Translations under genes and position numbers: made by a program | Notes under the pieces: generated by a model | What the model was told of the DNA's origin: nothing | What the model saw: the letters and a program-made list of their open reading frames with translations, nothing else | Databases searched by the model: none | Shown: one piece after another, positions 43,147 through 58,100 of the stretch | Numbering within the stretch: position 1 is the stretch's first letter | Layout: each line of letters begins with the position of its first letter | Assembly (NCBI GenBank): GCA_022606425.2 | Contig: JAHDVF020000467.1 | Location: 62,001-126,000 of the forward strand | Source: Lepidostoma basale | Taxonomy: Eukaryota; Arthropoda; Insecta; Trichoptera; Lepidostomatidae | Reading direction: 5' to 3' | DNA length: 64,000 bases

Positions 43147-46100
43147 TTAATTTTTTGATTGTTTCTTCTTTCCCGAGTGCTCCCTTTGGGGATATTTGCC
43201 GTGTTTGTCCTTCACGATCCAAAACGAATCAATCACTTGTCCGTTTTTGTCATCGGAAACCTGAAATGAATATTGAGTAATAAATATACATAACCTTAAA
43301 ATCATATCATCATTATAATAAACATTAAAGCCTAGCACAATGTCTCAAAACAGCTTTTTAATATTATATCCACACCGTCATGTGGATATAATATTAAAAA
43401 CTAATTTGTTGTTCCACATACGCTTGTCGGGTTTTCCGGCTTCGAACATGGCCACCTTTTAGCAATTGAATTTGGTCGTGCCATGGTTTTCTCAGCCTTC
43501 CTCGACTTATTTTTCCATTCAAAATACTTTTATATAACAACGAAACCATTACACCGTTTCTCCGAAAGGGTAAGCAGGGAGAATGAAACACCACCGATTT
43601 TTCCGACTTATAATATAGCCAACTTTCTTCATCAGTCTTTCTCGACTCCGCAATCCATTCACATTGTTAATGTATATTTTCTTCAAACATGCGTTCCATA
43701 TGTCCAAACCAACACAATGAACTAATTAACTAACCATCATGCCATCTCCCCGAAGAGGTAGGCAGAAAGAATGGACTGCCACACTTTAACCGATGCGGCA
43801 ATCTGTCCTTCTCTTTTCGCTCCCACGGGAGACGCAGTGTGATGGGTTGCAAACCTTATCGCCACCAATAGGCATCTCCCGCGCACACTTCGATTGTCCA
43901 ACGTCCACAAAATACATTCTGCTCTACATTCCTTCCTGATATCAGCATTTGAAATTCTAACTCTTCTACGTCATTTTACTACACATACATCTAAGAGATC
44001 TCATCTCTACCGTATTTATTTTGCTCCCATCCTTCTTCTGCCAATTAATGCTTCGCTTTTTGTTTTCATATTTGACAGATACGAGATAAGTGGCAGCTAT
44101 CCTCTGTCAGAAGAATGTACAAGGAGTAAGTTACCTGTTCTAAATACAGATGCGAGGAGTTATACGCCTTCATCCTGGTGTAGCCATAATCTTGGCTGTG
44201 GAATGCTGACCACTCTGGTATTTTTTCTGAAATAAGAAATATTTATGTCACCATTAGGTAGTTATCAAAATAGATTTTTTTTCAAATATAGTTTGTCTAT
44301 AAATAAATAAATATTTACTACATACATAAAAAAACTGCTTTTTCAAATTAAATGTAAGTAATATTATTGAAAGTAAATATTTACATTTACCCTCCCTTCC
44401 CTGTGATGGGTATCTTCTACACGTTGCTTCTAATAACCATCAATATCTTTATAAATATAATAAATACAAGGTTAAGATTTTGGGTATTCCTCCATAATAT
44501 ATTTACGCATTGATTAAAAAAATAATATTAATAATAATCAAAATTTATCAGGTACATCCGAGATATTTTGTGAAATCAGAAACAAAATTCTTATTGCTGA
44601 GTGGGAGACACTATTTTCGCATCTCACTCTTACATACTTCACTGTGGAAGCTTGAGGAGCTCAATGTTCTCACTGCCCGGCAGTCGGCGGCAGTAGCTCT
44701 CGAGCTTGTAACCAGAGTGGACCTATGCACGTCCCGTGAGCGTTGCCAGATGGTTTTTTTATGTTTTTAGCAAATAAATCTCAATTATTATAATTTGTTA
44801 CTTCAATTATAATTAATTAAGGGGATTAAGCTGTGAATGTTCTTATTTTTCCGATTTAAAATAGCTAATTTTTTATTTTACCGACTACCCAACACAGGAA
44901 CGCGCGTTTTTATTTTAGCACCGTAAGGGTAAGGTTAACATAATAAATTAAGTAAAAATATTTAATCTAACATAATGTTTGTTTTGTGAATTTAAGGTAT
45001 TGCACACATTTTTTTTTTTAATCAATTATTGTTGTCTCTCTATATAACGATGACAATGCCCATAAAAGAAAAAATACTGTATTTGTAACAATATATATTC
45101 ACCCATTTTTAATTAAATTAAAAAAGACTAACACCAAGGATTTAAATCAAAGGTATTAAAATTCATTACACAATTTTCAATACGTGCAGAAAATAACTCA
45201 TTATTATGAAGATGGAATCTGGTCGTGTTCAGCCTACCTTGAACCCAAGTCCCCTGGATCATGAGCCAAACATTCTATCCCCTAGACCACCACCCGACTC
45301 CGGCCCGTTATATTGATTACATTTTTGAAATGTTTTTTTTTTTTCTAACTACTAACCGGTTTTACTCCAAGCCGAGCATCACCAGAGTCATCAATCTCAG
45401 TTAGCGAAACTGGTTGGTAAAAGCGAGGTTAAAAAAATATATACAAAAATTTCAGGTTTCTGGCATTAAAAAAAATAATAACATACCAATAAATGGTTCC
45501 CGGCCCTCTTTACATCCTGCGGATCCTGTCACAATATGAACAGGGGCGCTGAAACAACATTCAATTATTAATGGGCAGGCTACATTTGCAGCTCTTATAT
45601 AAACGTATCTTATAAACCGGTCGATAGCACAAAATGGCGAGGGATAGAAAGTTGTGGAAGTCGGGAAAGGAGGCCTATGTCCAACACTAGACTACTAATG
45701 ACTGATGATGATGATGATGTGGATTATGATGAACTGGTTCAATTTGTCAACTGCATTTCAAGACCATAAATGAAGTCAGCCGCAGAATGGGGGTTAATAA
45801 GCCCACTAGAAGCCCAGTTCTTTGATGAAATAAATAAACTACTTACCTTGGGTTGACGTACGGATGTTCGTAGGAGCCGTTGTAAACTTCATAATCATAT
45901 ATGGGCCATAGACGCTCGTAGGAATGCTCGTGAGCCCATATCTCCAAATCTACCCCGTATGTATAAAACAATTCCTCCAGGCCTATAAAATACAATAAAA
46001 TTTTAACCAAACACATATTTTTATAACTAATTACACATTTAATTAATAGAAACAGTGTTACATATTTAAAGTAAATTTTTACATCAATAAAGACACTATC

Positions 46101-49100
46101 ATTTCCACCTTTAGTTTATTTTTCTCGACGTGTTACAAAGATTTTATGCCTTCATCATCGGGAGAACATCATTATTGAACGATTGCATCGTTCCCAAGAA
46201 GATGAAATCTTCTAAACGTGTTGAGAAAACCTTCTAAACGTATTGAGAAAACCTTCTAAACGTGATGAGAAAAATAAACTTAAAAATACAAAAAAACTGT
46301 TTTAAATGATAAAAAATATAACATTTTAAACTTATTCTTCATTCTCCATACAAGGATATTCCTTACAATATATAAAAGTGGTATTAAGGTGACTTAAAAG
46401 CTGAAATAGAATGAATTTATATTTAAAATATGCACTTACGGATTTTGTCTTAGTGACTGTCAATGTTATAAATAATTTAAATACTGTAACCACACTTGAT
46501 AACTTTTATATTCATTAAAATTAATTCTACAGCAAGAAGTGCACTCTTATTTCGCTTAAAACTCCACTAGAAATAACCTTGTTTAAAAAATATAGAGTTA
46601 ACAAATAGAAGATATTTTTAATCATAGCGAATAAGATATATTACCAATCAAACCTTTGACTGACTTTAGTAAAACCTTTGAAAAGCATTGAGAAAAATAA
46701 ACCCAAAATAGGATTAACGAATTCGTCAAACAAAGTCATGGCGAATTGTAATTCAAAATAAATATAAAACAAACAAGATTCTCAACTTTCTTTTGTATGC
46801 AGTGCCAAGTGTATCATAATTCTTATAATTATTACGTAGTTTCATATGTTTGTAATAGAACTATGAATCAAATTATTTATATTTGAATCAACATGAAGCA
46901 TTATCAAAATCAGTTTTACCAGGGAAATATATACAAATATATTAAAACTATTCGGCTTCGTGCATTCAAAAGGAATCATACATTCATGTCACAATAAATG
47001 AGCTTAGAATGAAACCATAAATTAAAAGATAAAAGATCTCACCAAGAAAATATCTATATTTCAAATTTGTTGCCATAAACATTGAAACAAAATCATTATT
47101 TAAAAGAGTGGAGAATGAGAATGCATAGATAACAAATAAGGCTACAAAGCGAATGGTCCACTTAAAGTTGTCATCGCAGAAAAAAGCTAAATGCCCAATG
47201 AGGTTTTTGTAGCATCTTATAGCAGGAAAATATGAATGAAGAAAGAATGGTTATGAAAATATATGTTAAACGGAACAAGAAATAGAGGAAGACTGAAGAA
47301 AAGACTCTTGACTTTAGAGAGTATTTTGTATTCCTAATGTCGAACCATCTCTCATGCGTTCCTGGTATTATATATTCCTTATGTTTTACCTGTTCTCAAT
47401 AGATGCCTTAAACTATAAAAAATGTTTGTAATGTCTTTTGAGAAAATAAACTGATTTGATTGATTGATTGATTGATTGAAAAAAAATATAGCACAATCAA
47501 ATATTGAATGTCGGCCACGTGAGGAGTCAAAGAAATTAACGTGTGTGCATGACACAATGTATGAATGTTGAGTAAATAGGAGAAATATTGTCAGGAAAGA
47601 ACAGTGTGATGGTCCATTCTTTCTGCTTACTCCTTCGAGACGGAGAGATGGCATGATGGTAAGTTAGTTAGTTAAGGAGTTTTTACTTACGGCAACTTTT
47701 AATGCACAAAATTATATTAAGAACATTTTGATTGGTGAGAGCCTTTATGTTTCATCAGATTTAAAAAATATAATTAAAATGCAAATAAAACAGTAACTTA
47801 TTATGTTAATGTGTCAGTGCAAATTTTCATTTGACATGCAGTCACCTTCATGCACACATCCATGCATGGATCCGTTATCTCGGGACTTGGCAAGAAACCA
47901 ATGTAACAATAGCCCATATACCTTATTTATTATATCACATATTACTTACACATAATTTACAACAAAACGTATTTACAATTCAGACAAATATTATCATCTC
48001 GAGATATTTACCATATATCGCACGCTTAATAGTGAACTAACCGATTATGGTTTAGGTCATAATTGAGTTAACATTGGACAGAGGTTTGTGTTAACGCTAT
48101 CCATCTATTTTTCACAATGTTAACGCTATCCATTCGTACATACGATAATCATTCACAATGTTAACGCTATCCATTTGTACGTGTTTTGTTAAAACACTGA
48201 CTCATGTCAGATTGAGCAAAACTTGCTTTTTTTAATTAAGCCAGTGTTCTATTAAGCGTGCGATATATATAGATATACCATATTTGTTTGCATAATTTGC
48301 GCACCTTTAATTTTCATAAATAATTTCACTTTTCACTCTGCGTACTGTATGCGTTTGATTTCTTAAATATTGAGTTTTCTAACTGGTTTAAAAAAACAGA
48401 GGATTACCAGCGATTCTTCAACGGCAGAATATTTCTATCAACAAGCCATTATGATGAATTGAATACAGCAAACAATCATACGTATACGAATGGGAAAAAA
48501 ATCAACCAGCTATCTCAGAAAAGTATGTGCTCATAACATTTACGAGTGTGGGATTTCATCTCATTCCATATGATTTTTCCGACTTCAAATGTGGCCGCCC
48601 TTTTTAGTCTTTGATAAATTTGGTCATGCCATGCTATCCTTGGTCTTCCAAGGCTTCTATTTCCACTCACACTGCTTGTATACAACAGTTTAACCATTCT
48701 TCACTCATCCATTCATTCCATATGTCCAGACTATCTCAGGTATCTTTTTTTAATTTTACGTATGATGCAATCTTCAACTTTAACGGCATTTATCTTACTT
48801 TCATCCTTCTTTTGGCATCTCCAAGCTCCACTTCTATACATAAGGGTAAAACCTTTGATTTCAAGAAATTTTATGTTAATATGTTTCGCCTTGGATCGGA
48901 TGGATCGCCACATTGTTCTATCCTGGCATAATTCTCGCCCCTCTTCTACATTCACACAACACACAATACATTTTCACAGAACACATGTTTTACAACATCA
49001 AGATTATAATTTATAATAAATTTTATTGATGTTGTTTGAAACTTGCCTACTTTACTCTGAATTACATCAGAATTTCAACTATTTCTAGACCACCACAAAA

Positions 49101-52100
49101 AAATTCATAATATTTTAAATGCGTAGATTTTAACCACTTAATGCTTTTGAACGAGCAGTGTTCGCGTTGTGTGTATCGCGCCAACCCGAGCACTGATCAC
49201 GCGTTTCTTGTTTATGTTACATAACGCACACTTTATAGAACCCTGGCTTAACTCAAAAAAGCAAGTTTTGCTCAATCTGACATGAGTCGGTGTTTTAACA
49301 AAAACAGTCGAAAAACTCGTACAAATGAAAAAGACAGATATAGTGTAATGAAGGTTAATTGGCGGAATTTTGACTTAATTTCAACGGGAAACGAAGGATA
49401 GCTTTAACACAAGCCTCTGTCTAATGTTAACTCAATTATGATCTAAACCATAATCGGTCAGTTTACTATTAAGCGTGCGATAAGGTAAACTAACAAACTG
49501 AGTTCCCCTCTTTTTTGAACTCGATAACTTTTAAATTATGTAAATTCTTTAAATAAATAAAAAATCACCTGTTATTTTTGGTTCTATTTTTGTAAAAAAA
49601 CCGAGCATTAAGTAGTTAAACAAAGAAACTATATATATTTTTTTTAAATGGTGGGCAATTTATACGAGCAAATATGGGAATAAATTATAAAATAAATCAT
49701 TTACAACATGTTTAGCACTGTCCCAGTCTTGTTTTTTTTTCCATAGATAATCTCATAAATTTTTACTATGCATTTTCGTACCAGCAAACTAATATGTAAA
49801 AAATAATCTATGGTTTAAACTAGCATAAACCAAAAGTGCTGCAAAATTACAATGCGTGACCAAAATGCTAACAGTAATGTTAAACTTCCGTAGTAAACAC
49901 TTTACGAAATAGTTTATCGAAAAACATCGAGATTGGTACAGAGTAAATATAAAATTTAAAAAGAAGGCAGACATTAAACAGTTCCCATGAGGCATAACCA
50001 GTAATACACAATATGATTAAGTGGTATCCTATGGTCATAAAACATTCATAGATAATCCCATAAACTATTATAGCAAAAGATGTTAAAAAACAAAACAAAA
50101 AAAACATAATTTGAATTCATTCTTGATTCTAAATTTAAACTGTTCTGTCATGAAAAAATCACTGATGCTGAGCAACTTGATGATGGCGAGTATTAAAGAA
50201 TAATATTATGTATGATTGATTATTTTGAAGCTTGCATTTTATTAATATGTACTAAGTAAACATCACGCCATCTCGCCGCAGGGGTAGGTAGAAAGAATGG
50301 ACTGCCTCACTTTAACCGATGTGGCACTTCATCCTTCTCTTTTCACCCCCGCGGGAGACGCGGTGTGATGGATTGCGAACCTCATCGCAACCCATCACAC
50401 CGCGGAATAATAATAAAAAATTACGATACAAGTTTCACAGAATGACCATAAGACACTTACTGTAAACATTGCACAATCATTCTGCCGTAATGTCAAATAA
50501 AAATTGACTTTTTTGATACTTCACCTTTGTGACAGCTTTGATAATTGTTAAATTCCAAAAAAAAATCCAAAATTTATACACAGTTATTATATGTATTATA
50601 ATTTTAAATAAAATAAAGCGTATCAAAACCATAATTTAGTTTTGTTATTTGCTTTAGATATTACAATTATTAAAGTTTTCAAAATGCAAGTATATTTAAT
50701 AAAAAAGCTTTTTTATAAACATCTGACATTAATACTGTGGAATTCTGAGTCAGAGTTATAACCTATTGGCATCACACTACTGAATGATGGACAATACGGA
50801 GGAGAATGAATGTGCAACGGCTGACAGAGAAGACACGGGGATTAGTTGAGGTAAGTGAGAAGGACATTGATGGAAACACATAGCAAACTGTTAGTAGGGG
50901 TTCACCTTACCAAACCAGTGAATGAAAGGTAAGCCGACTCGAGTTAGTGTCTCGTGATGCGTACAATCATTTATGTTTAAATTACTGCAGTACATCGGCC
51001 GGTGGCCGAATACGACAATCCAAGGACGCAGCTTTCTGCAATCGGAGAACAGAACGCGCGCAAAAGTCCGCGCTTATTATTTGAACCCGGACACCAGATA
51101 GAAGGGAGGGGGACTCACCGAAAGAGTGTGAGAATGGCAAGCCCGTGCGGGTAACTGTCTCGTGATTCGTACAGTCGTCCCCGTTCTTGTTGCTACAATA
51201 CATCGGGCGGTGTCCGAACACCACCACCCACGGGTGTTTCTTTCTGCAATGGGGCGATGCCATATTCACATTTTTTAAGGTTAGGTCACAATTCGGAGTT
51301 CATTATGAAGAAGTACAGAAAAAACATAATATACATCATCCAGATACACACCAAACTTCTAAAATATCGCTCCTTCGGTAAGACAAGGGCATAATTGTTA
51401 AAAATTCTCAAAATGGGTTAAGTATGCCAATGTATTTTAAAAACGTCCCTTTATCTGGAGGAACAAAATCGCTCATTAAGTTCAGTCTCATTTTCCCAGA
51501 GGGCGATAGTGTATGAACAATATAGCCAGAATAACACCATATTATTCTTCAAAAATCTTAAAATGTCTCTAATGAAAAATTACAAAACGTGCAATTGTGC
51601 CCTTGTCTTACCGAAAGTACAATATGTTCTATGCTCAGTTGAAATTTCTTAGTATTTTGTTTAAGTATTTAAAAGTAACTAACTAACTAACTAACCATCA
51701 CGCCGTCTCCCCGAAAGGGTAGGCAGAAAGAATGGACTGTCACACTTTTACTGATGCGGCACTCCATCCTTCTCTTTTCGCCCCGCGGGAGACGCGGTGT
51801 GATGGGTACATATATAAAAATCCTAAATTTTTTAGTCTAATCATACGGTAATTATTACTTTTTTCATCGACCATTTATGAATTACAACTGCTATGTTGAT
51901 GTACTGTATAAATAAACTTTATTAAATTACAAAAATTACAAGATTTCAATTTGTTTCTAATGTCATAAACAAAGAAAGCCTTCATGAAAATTAATTTAAG
52001 AAAACAGATGTTCTCATTGTATTAATTAATAACTAGAACTAGTGGTTCTCACTGAAAAAATAAACAGATTATCTCGGCCAGATATCAAACCTAGAATAGT

Positions 52101-55100
52101 ATTGATTCAAAAACAATGTTGTTACTACTGCGCAATTAAATTGTGTTATTATTTCATAAATAAATCTCTCTATACACACAGCTTTAAAATGTTATCTTAT
52201 GAATGCATTGAATAGCCATATAAATATAATAATCTGAAGTAGCTACCCAAACCGATATGTTATCTCTAAATGTTTACAAACAATATATGGTGGATTTAAT
52301 ATATGTATGTATATAAATAGTGATAAATTAAGAATAAAATTGATTTTTATTAAACAACTCAAAGCTGATTGATAAAGAATGATATTTATAAAACATTTCC
52401 TAAAAAAAATAATGATTCAAGAGAATGAATGTTTAAACCATCATTCACAATAAGACAATAGACATTTGTTTAAAAAATCTAAGCAACTCTTATTTTGCAT
52501 GTGTATCAAAATGAAAACAATCAGGTATTTTTTGCACACAATGATTAATTAGAAATGAATTATTAAATAATTCAATTCATATGTACCTGTTTTCAAACTT
52601 GTTGGCCTCCTGAAGATCGGCTTCCAGCCACTCGAACTGCAAAACTAGGGGCTTGATCCCATAGTTGAGGAAATAGTAGAACTCCGTGGAGATGGAAATA
52701 AAGTGGACAGGACCCAAGTTGAAGCTGTACATCATGTTCTCCATGCCACCAGGCATGGAAAACCGATAACGATAGTTGCTGAAATTACTGAAAGAAATTA
52801 AGAAACACAGTTAAGAATTTTATTAATTCTAAAAAAGCGGTTATTGAAATAAATCTTATTCTTGTTCCTATGCTTTATTTAGGTCTGTGTTCTTTTACTT
52901 TTTGTACTAATTACTAATTGTCCAGCTATCTCGCAATCTTCTAAATAGTCATCCTAAATATCTGCCACCCTTTGGTTCTTTATTGGCTGCTATGTTTATC
53001 ACGCTTTCAGAACACACTCACTCCACATGATTTATCCAGTAAAGTAGTAAAGTCCACTCATCAACTCAGTCATCCCCACCGAAAAATATTTTCGACATCG
53101 AATCTTCCTTATTTCGGAATTTCTGACTCAATATGGAATTTGATATTATTGTTCAAACAACAATATACAAGAATTTGTCCATTAATAAGAAACAATAAAA
53201 ATGATTCACAATTTAAATCAATAAAAATAATTAACAAATATTTTGAATTTACAAAAAGAACAAAGACGTACATGTTAAAATAAAACATATATCAGCAATT
53301 GTGGTATGTACCTATATGATCCTTAAAGGACGCATTGGTCATTTGGAGAATGTCCACATCGACTGACACCTCATTCAAGAGCACCATACCCCGGGTCATT
53401 GTATGCTGCACCATGACACTTGTTCTGCTATGCTATGGGGTTCTGCTATGCTATGCTATGGGGTATCAATGAGGTTGCGGAGTATTTTAAATCCTAAGAT
53501 CATAAATGTACCTTTTCTTCTTGATTCGAGACTGCGGTACTCTGTGTTAATCAATAGATCATTGTGGTGCATAAACCTCGGATATACCCCATTCATCCGC
53601 ATGTAGAGATATCTCAGAATTTTTTTCTGGATTTGTTCTAATACCTCCACATACTTCTGCTGGTATGGAAACCACACACCACTCGCGTATTCTAATTTAA
53701 ACCGTTTGCCTACTTAGAATGACATTGAATACAATGTACCAACACTTCATATTCAACGCGTTTTTTAAAACTGGGCCTTTAATTTATTTTTATTTTACAC
53801 ACATAAAATAACAAACTAGCAAAATTGCAAATTGTTTAACAAAAATAACAATTATAAGATGAAATTTTATAGAGCATATTTACATAATAAGAAACAACAT
53901 ATCTCAGAAGGATCCCAAATATGTCTATTATAGGCAGTGTTCTTTCCAGAAGTGATAATATATTGTTTATGAACATTGTCTCACCGACACTTAAAATCTC
54001 AATATACAATTCGATTAAATTCAACGTCCGAAATGCTCTTCCTACTGCCATAACCAAAGATATGTTTAAAGGGAGTACTTACTATTTCTCCTCGTGGTTT
54101 CCAGGACAGACCATGTACGGCAGATATCCGGCAAGCGGTTCAATTTGCCTCATGAACTCGTCCCCTATCTTGGCGTTATCCGAGTTCATGTCGTATGCGA
54201 AATCTCCCACGTGAAGGACGGCATCGTACATTCCTCTTTGGGCTTCATCTTGCAGCCGACCCAATGACTACAAGGGACATAATAATTTACTAACACACAA
54301 TCGTAGGCCATTTCGTAATGGGCAGACCGGTAGACAAAATAGTTTAATAGAATAAATGACAAAATTTACTTAGAGTAAATGGTAAAATTTGTAAATAATG
54401 AAAATGATTAAAAATAGACTGTTTATTCCATTTGTTCTTGCGTCTCAGCAGTGAAATAAAGCTATATAAATACATTTAAAAAATACTTGGTTTTTATGCA
54501 AAGCATATTTTATTTTAATTATTAGGTGTATAACTTTGCTTCCGCCATTTTTTTTCCGAAATTCGAGGCTTTATCGTAAAAAAACTGGTTATACATTTAT
54601 GATTCAAAGTATTGTCCATCGCTGGCCACTACTTTCTCCCATCTTTCGATAACGATCGCCTGTGATTGTTTCAGTCGGTTTTAACAACTCATAATACACT
54701 ACGCCGAGCTGGTCCCACCAAATACTGAGCATAACCTTGGAACCGTGAATATTCGGTTTGGCCGTCAACGTGGAAGCATGGCCGGGATATCCCCATGATT
54801 TTCTGCACTTGGGATTATCGTAATGAACCCATTTCTCGTCCCCAGTCACAATGCGATGCAGAAATCCCTTCCGTCTTTGCCTTGCAAGCAGCTGTTCACA
54901 AACACACAAACGCCGTTCAACATCTCTCGGCTTCAACTCGTACGGCACCCAATTTCCTTGTTTCTGAATCATTCCCATGACTTTCAGGCGTTTTGAAATG
55001 GCTGGTTGCGTCACTCCCAATGATCCTGCCAATTCTTGTTGCGTTTGACACGAGTCTTGATCAAGTAATGCCTCCAATTCTGCATCTTCGAAAACCTTCT

Positions 55101-58100
55101 CTCTTCCACCGCCATGCTGGTCTTCGACGTTAAAATCACCGTTCTTGAAGCGTTGAAACCACTCTCGGCACGTTCTTTCACTAATAGCGGCCTCACCATA
55201 GGTATTTGAGAGCATTCGATGAGCCTCAGCCGCAGATTTCTTCATATTAAAGCATAAAATTAAAACCTCCCGCAAATGACGAGAATTTGGCTCGTAAGCT
55301 GACATGTTTAATCGGGAATAACTTTATGATGCAGACACAAATCGACTAATATTTCGATGGCGTTATGTTTACAAATACTTAAGCTTATTGTATGACATCT
55401 ATGATCTATTTATTCCAACTACCACTTACCGCTACTGCCATCTATTGCAAAACGGCGGAAGCAAAGTTATACACCTAATATATGTACAGATTTTTTATTT
55501 CATATATTTTACAATGAACTTACGTCAAGATATTTCAATAACCAATAATAATATTTATAAACAAAACTATAAACGACCCACAAAAAATGACAATGCACTA
55601 TTTTAAAAACATGTAACTACGGAGACATTAACAATAGTGTTATAATATATTATATAAGACAATTAATTTTAAGTTATACACTTTAGGATATGTGTTGTCA
55701 TTAATTGTTCCCTAAAATTGTAATTTATATATTGAAATTATATAGAGTGCTAGGAATGCCTCCCTAGAACGGGTTAGCCCAGTTGGGAGGTGTTAAAACC
55801 ATGTACTTGGTAAATGATCAATAAATAATAAATTAATAGTTAAATATTGTGTTTAATCAAAATGTGAATCTATTTATTATTCGTCTATTGGCAGATTGTA
55901 TGTGGAAGTGAAGCTAGGAGCTAGCAAAAAAGGACAAATGAGATCACTTAGAATAATGTAAAAACTAAACATATATAAAACAATTCCTTAAAAATTCAAG
56001 ATATGACATTTTGCAATATTTTACCATTTGATATTATGACTATGACACAACACATTGAAATCAATTGTTTCATTTTCTATATAGTACATAATAAACAAGT
56101 AAATCATAATATTAACCTGCGCATTTTCATTTCCCATATCTCCAAAGATGGCTAGCGATGGACTCCATTCATCCCCTTCCGGAACAGTTTTGAACCAGAA
56201 GGAAGGAGACCATCCCACGGAACTTCCGCAGTGGTACACTAAAAACACAAGAAAATTCTAGAACTCCTAGTATTTGAAAAGGATATATACAAGGTATGCT
56301 CCTATAAATGTGGTTAAGATTCAACCTAAATACTTTTATACAACTGGTATTGTTTAAGACATAAACATCTCAAAAGCAATGTAGAAAATAATCCATGTTA
56401 CAAACTATGTACTTTTAAAATATACATATTTTTTATGGGGACTGATACAATTGATCAACATTTACATTATGATAGAATAATTTGAAAAGGAGCATTTTGA
56501 GTCCCGATTTAAACTCTGGCAGGTTCCCAATACACATGAGGTCTGCAGGAAGATTGTTCTTGGCTGAAGGGCGGGCTACCGCAAAGGCTCAATCGCCAAG
56601 TTTGTGCAAAGACAGCATTTTAGTAAAGATTATCTCCCCATCGTAGAAGACATTGCTGATTGCAATGTACACTGCCACACATTCATGCTCTGGGTGATGA
56701 GAGAAAATAACAGCAACAAAGATAGAACAAGATTGCAATATTTTGTTTGTAAAGATAATATTATTGTGTACATACAGAAATACCTCATTCCTGATATGTA
56801 TTGTTATGTTCAGCTTATATGTGCTGTCATCAATAAATAATTATCAAGCGTACTATGAACCTAATACAATGTTGCCATTTTCATAAGTCACAATGTTTGC
56901 ACAATCAATGGCATTCAGGTAAAGGATATAATTATTTCAAAGTTCATGGCCAATGAATCATCAATGGCTGTCCCTCGATAATGAATATAACAATATTAAG
57001 ATACGAATATTAATCATGTGTTAAATCAAGAAAAATAACAGTAACAAACATAGAACAAGATTACAATACTTTTGACAAATGCAAAAACCTTCACTTGAAA
57101 ACATTTTTTGACTCTCAATTAGAAACTAACTAGCTAACTAACTAATTAACCATCACGCCTTTTCTCCGCAGGGGTAGGCAGACAGGGTGGACCACCATAC
57201 TGCTCTGTCCTGACATACCTCTCGAGTTCCTCTACATTCATACATCGTAACATGCACGCTCATTGATTAGAAAGTTTATTAATATAGTTTGTTTCTGTAA
57301 CCCTGACAAAGCTCAGGTGGGAGTGAAACCGGTTGGTTAATGCCTTAGCAAGGAGAAACATGTCATTCTCATAAAATATAATAAGTTTTCTAGAAAATAG
57401 AAGGTTTTATTTGTATTAATTGTGAAGGTCTTTGTTGAGCTGCACTTGTCTCTCAAGCCTTAATAACAATCACTGGGTTAGAGTGAAGAAGAGATAACTT
57501 TGCTAAATTATATTAGAGTTAATAATAGAAGATTTTACCATATTTAGTCGCAGGTTTCAGGTTCTTGAGGACAACTCGGTGGATGTACTGGGTGTGTTTA
57601 TGTGCCCCTCCATCAACAAATATCGTGGCACTACCTTCCGCGAGCAAATCTAGATTATTAATCCCATACTCCACCTGGGACTGCGGAGTGGGATTGAACG
57701 TGGACCAGGTCACCACGATATCGCTCACATTTTCTGTAGAATTCAAAATACATATTAACCAATGTTATCTCTAATTTTTCAAAAGTTACGTGCGTAAAAG
57801 ACATTGGCTGTGCAACATTAAAAGGAAATTTAAAAAATTCTGCGCCACATAACCGTATTTAGATCTACTAAACAAAACCATTTTTATTTAAATAATGACA
57901 ATAATTAACACTCCTTAATAAAACTGTATCTGAGTAGTAATCGTTTTTTCTATTTTTTTTATACTTTCTGTAATTTTATATCATAGTCAGTGCTATAAGT
58001 AACATATATTTTTAAATAATAACAAAAATTACACCAGTTAACCCCAGTATACTATTATTTTCATTAGGTAAGTAATAAAATGATCACTTTTATATAAAAT

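Noticed and set aside
44510..44770. An 86-codon plus-strand frame in intron 8 of ACP7 copy 2
   Set aside because: No recognisable features, no counterpart in unit 1, and AT-biased at its start.
47831..48040. Plus-strand frame over the conserved intron block as a coding exon
   Set aside because: The frame is not kept in unit 1 beyond a short stretch and no splice signals flank it. The conservation may be regulatory or simply low divergence.
52972..53283. A 103-codon plus-strand frame as a nested gene in ACP7 copy 2
   Set aside because: No motif, no promoter or polyadenylation context, absent from unit 1. Left as unplaced.
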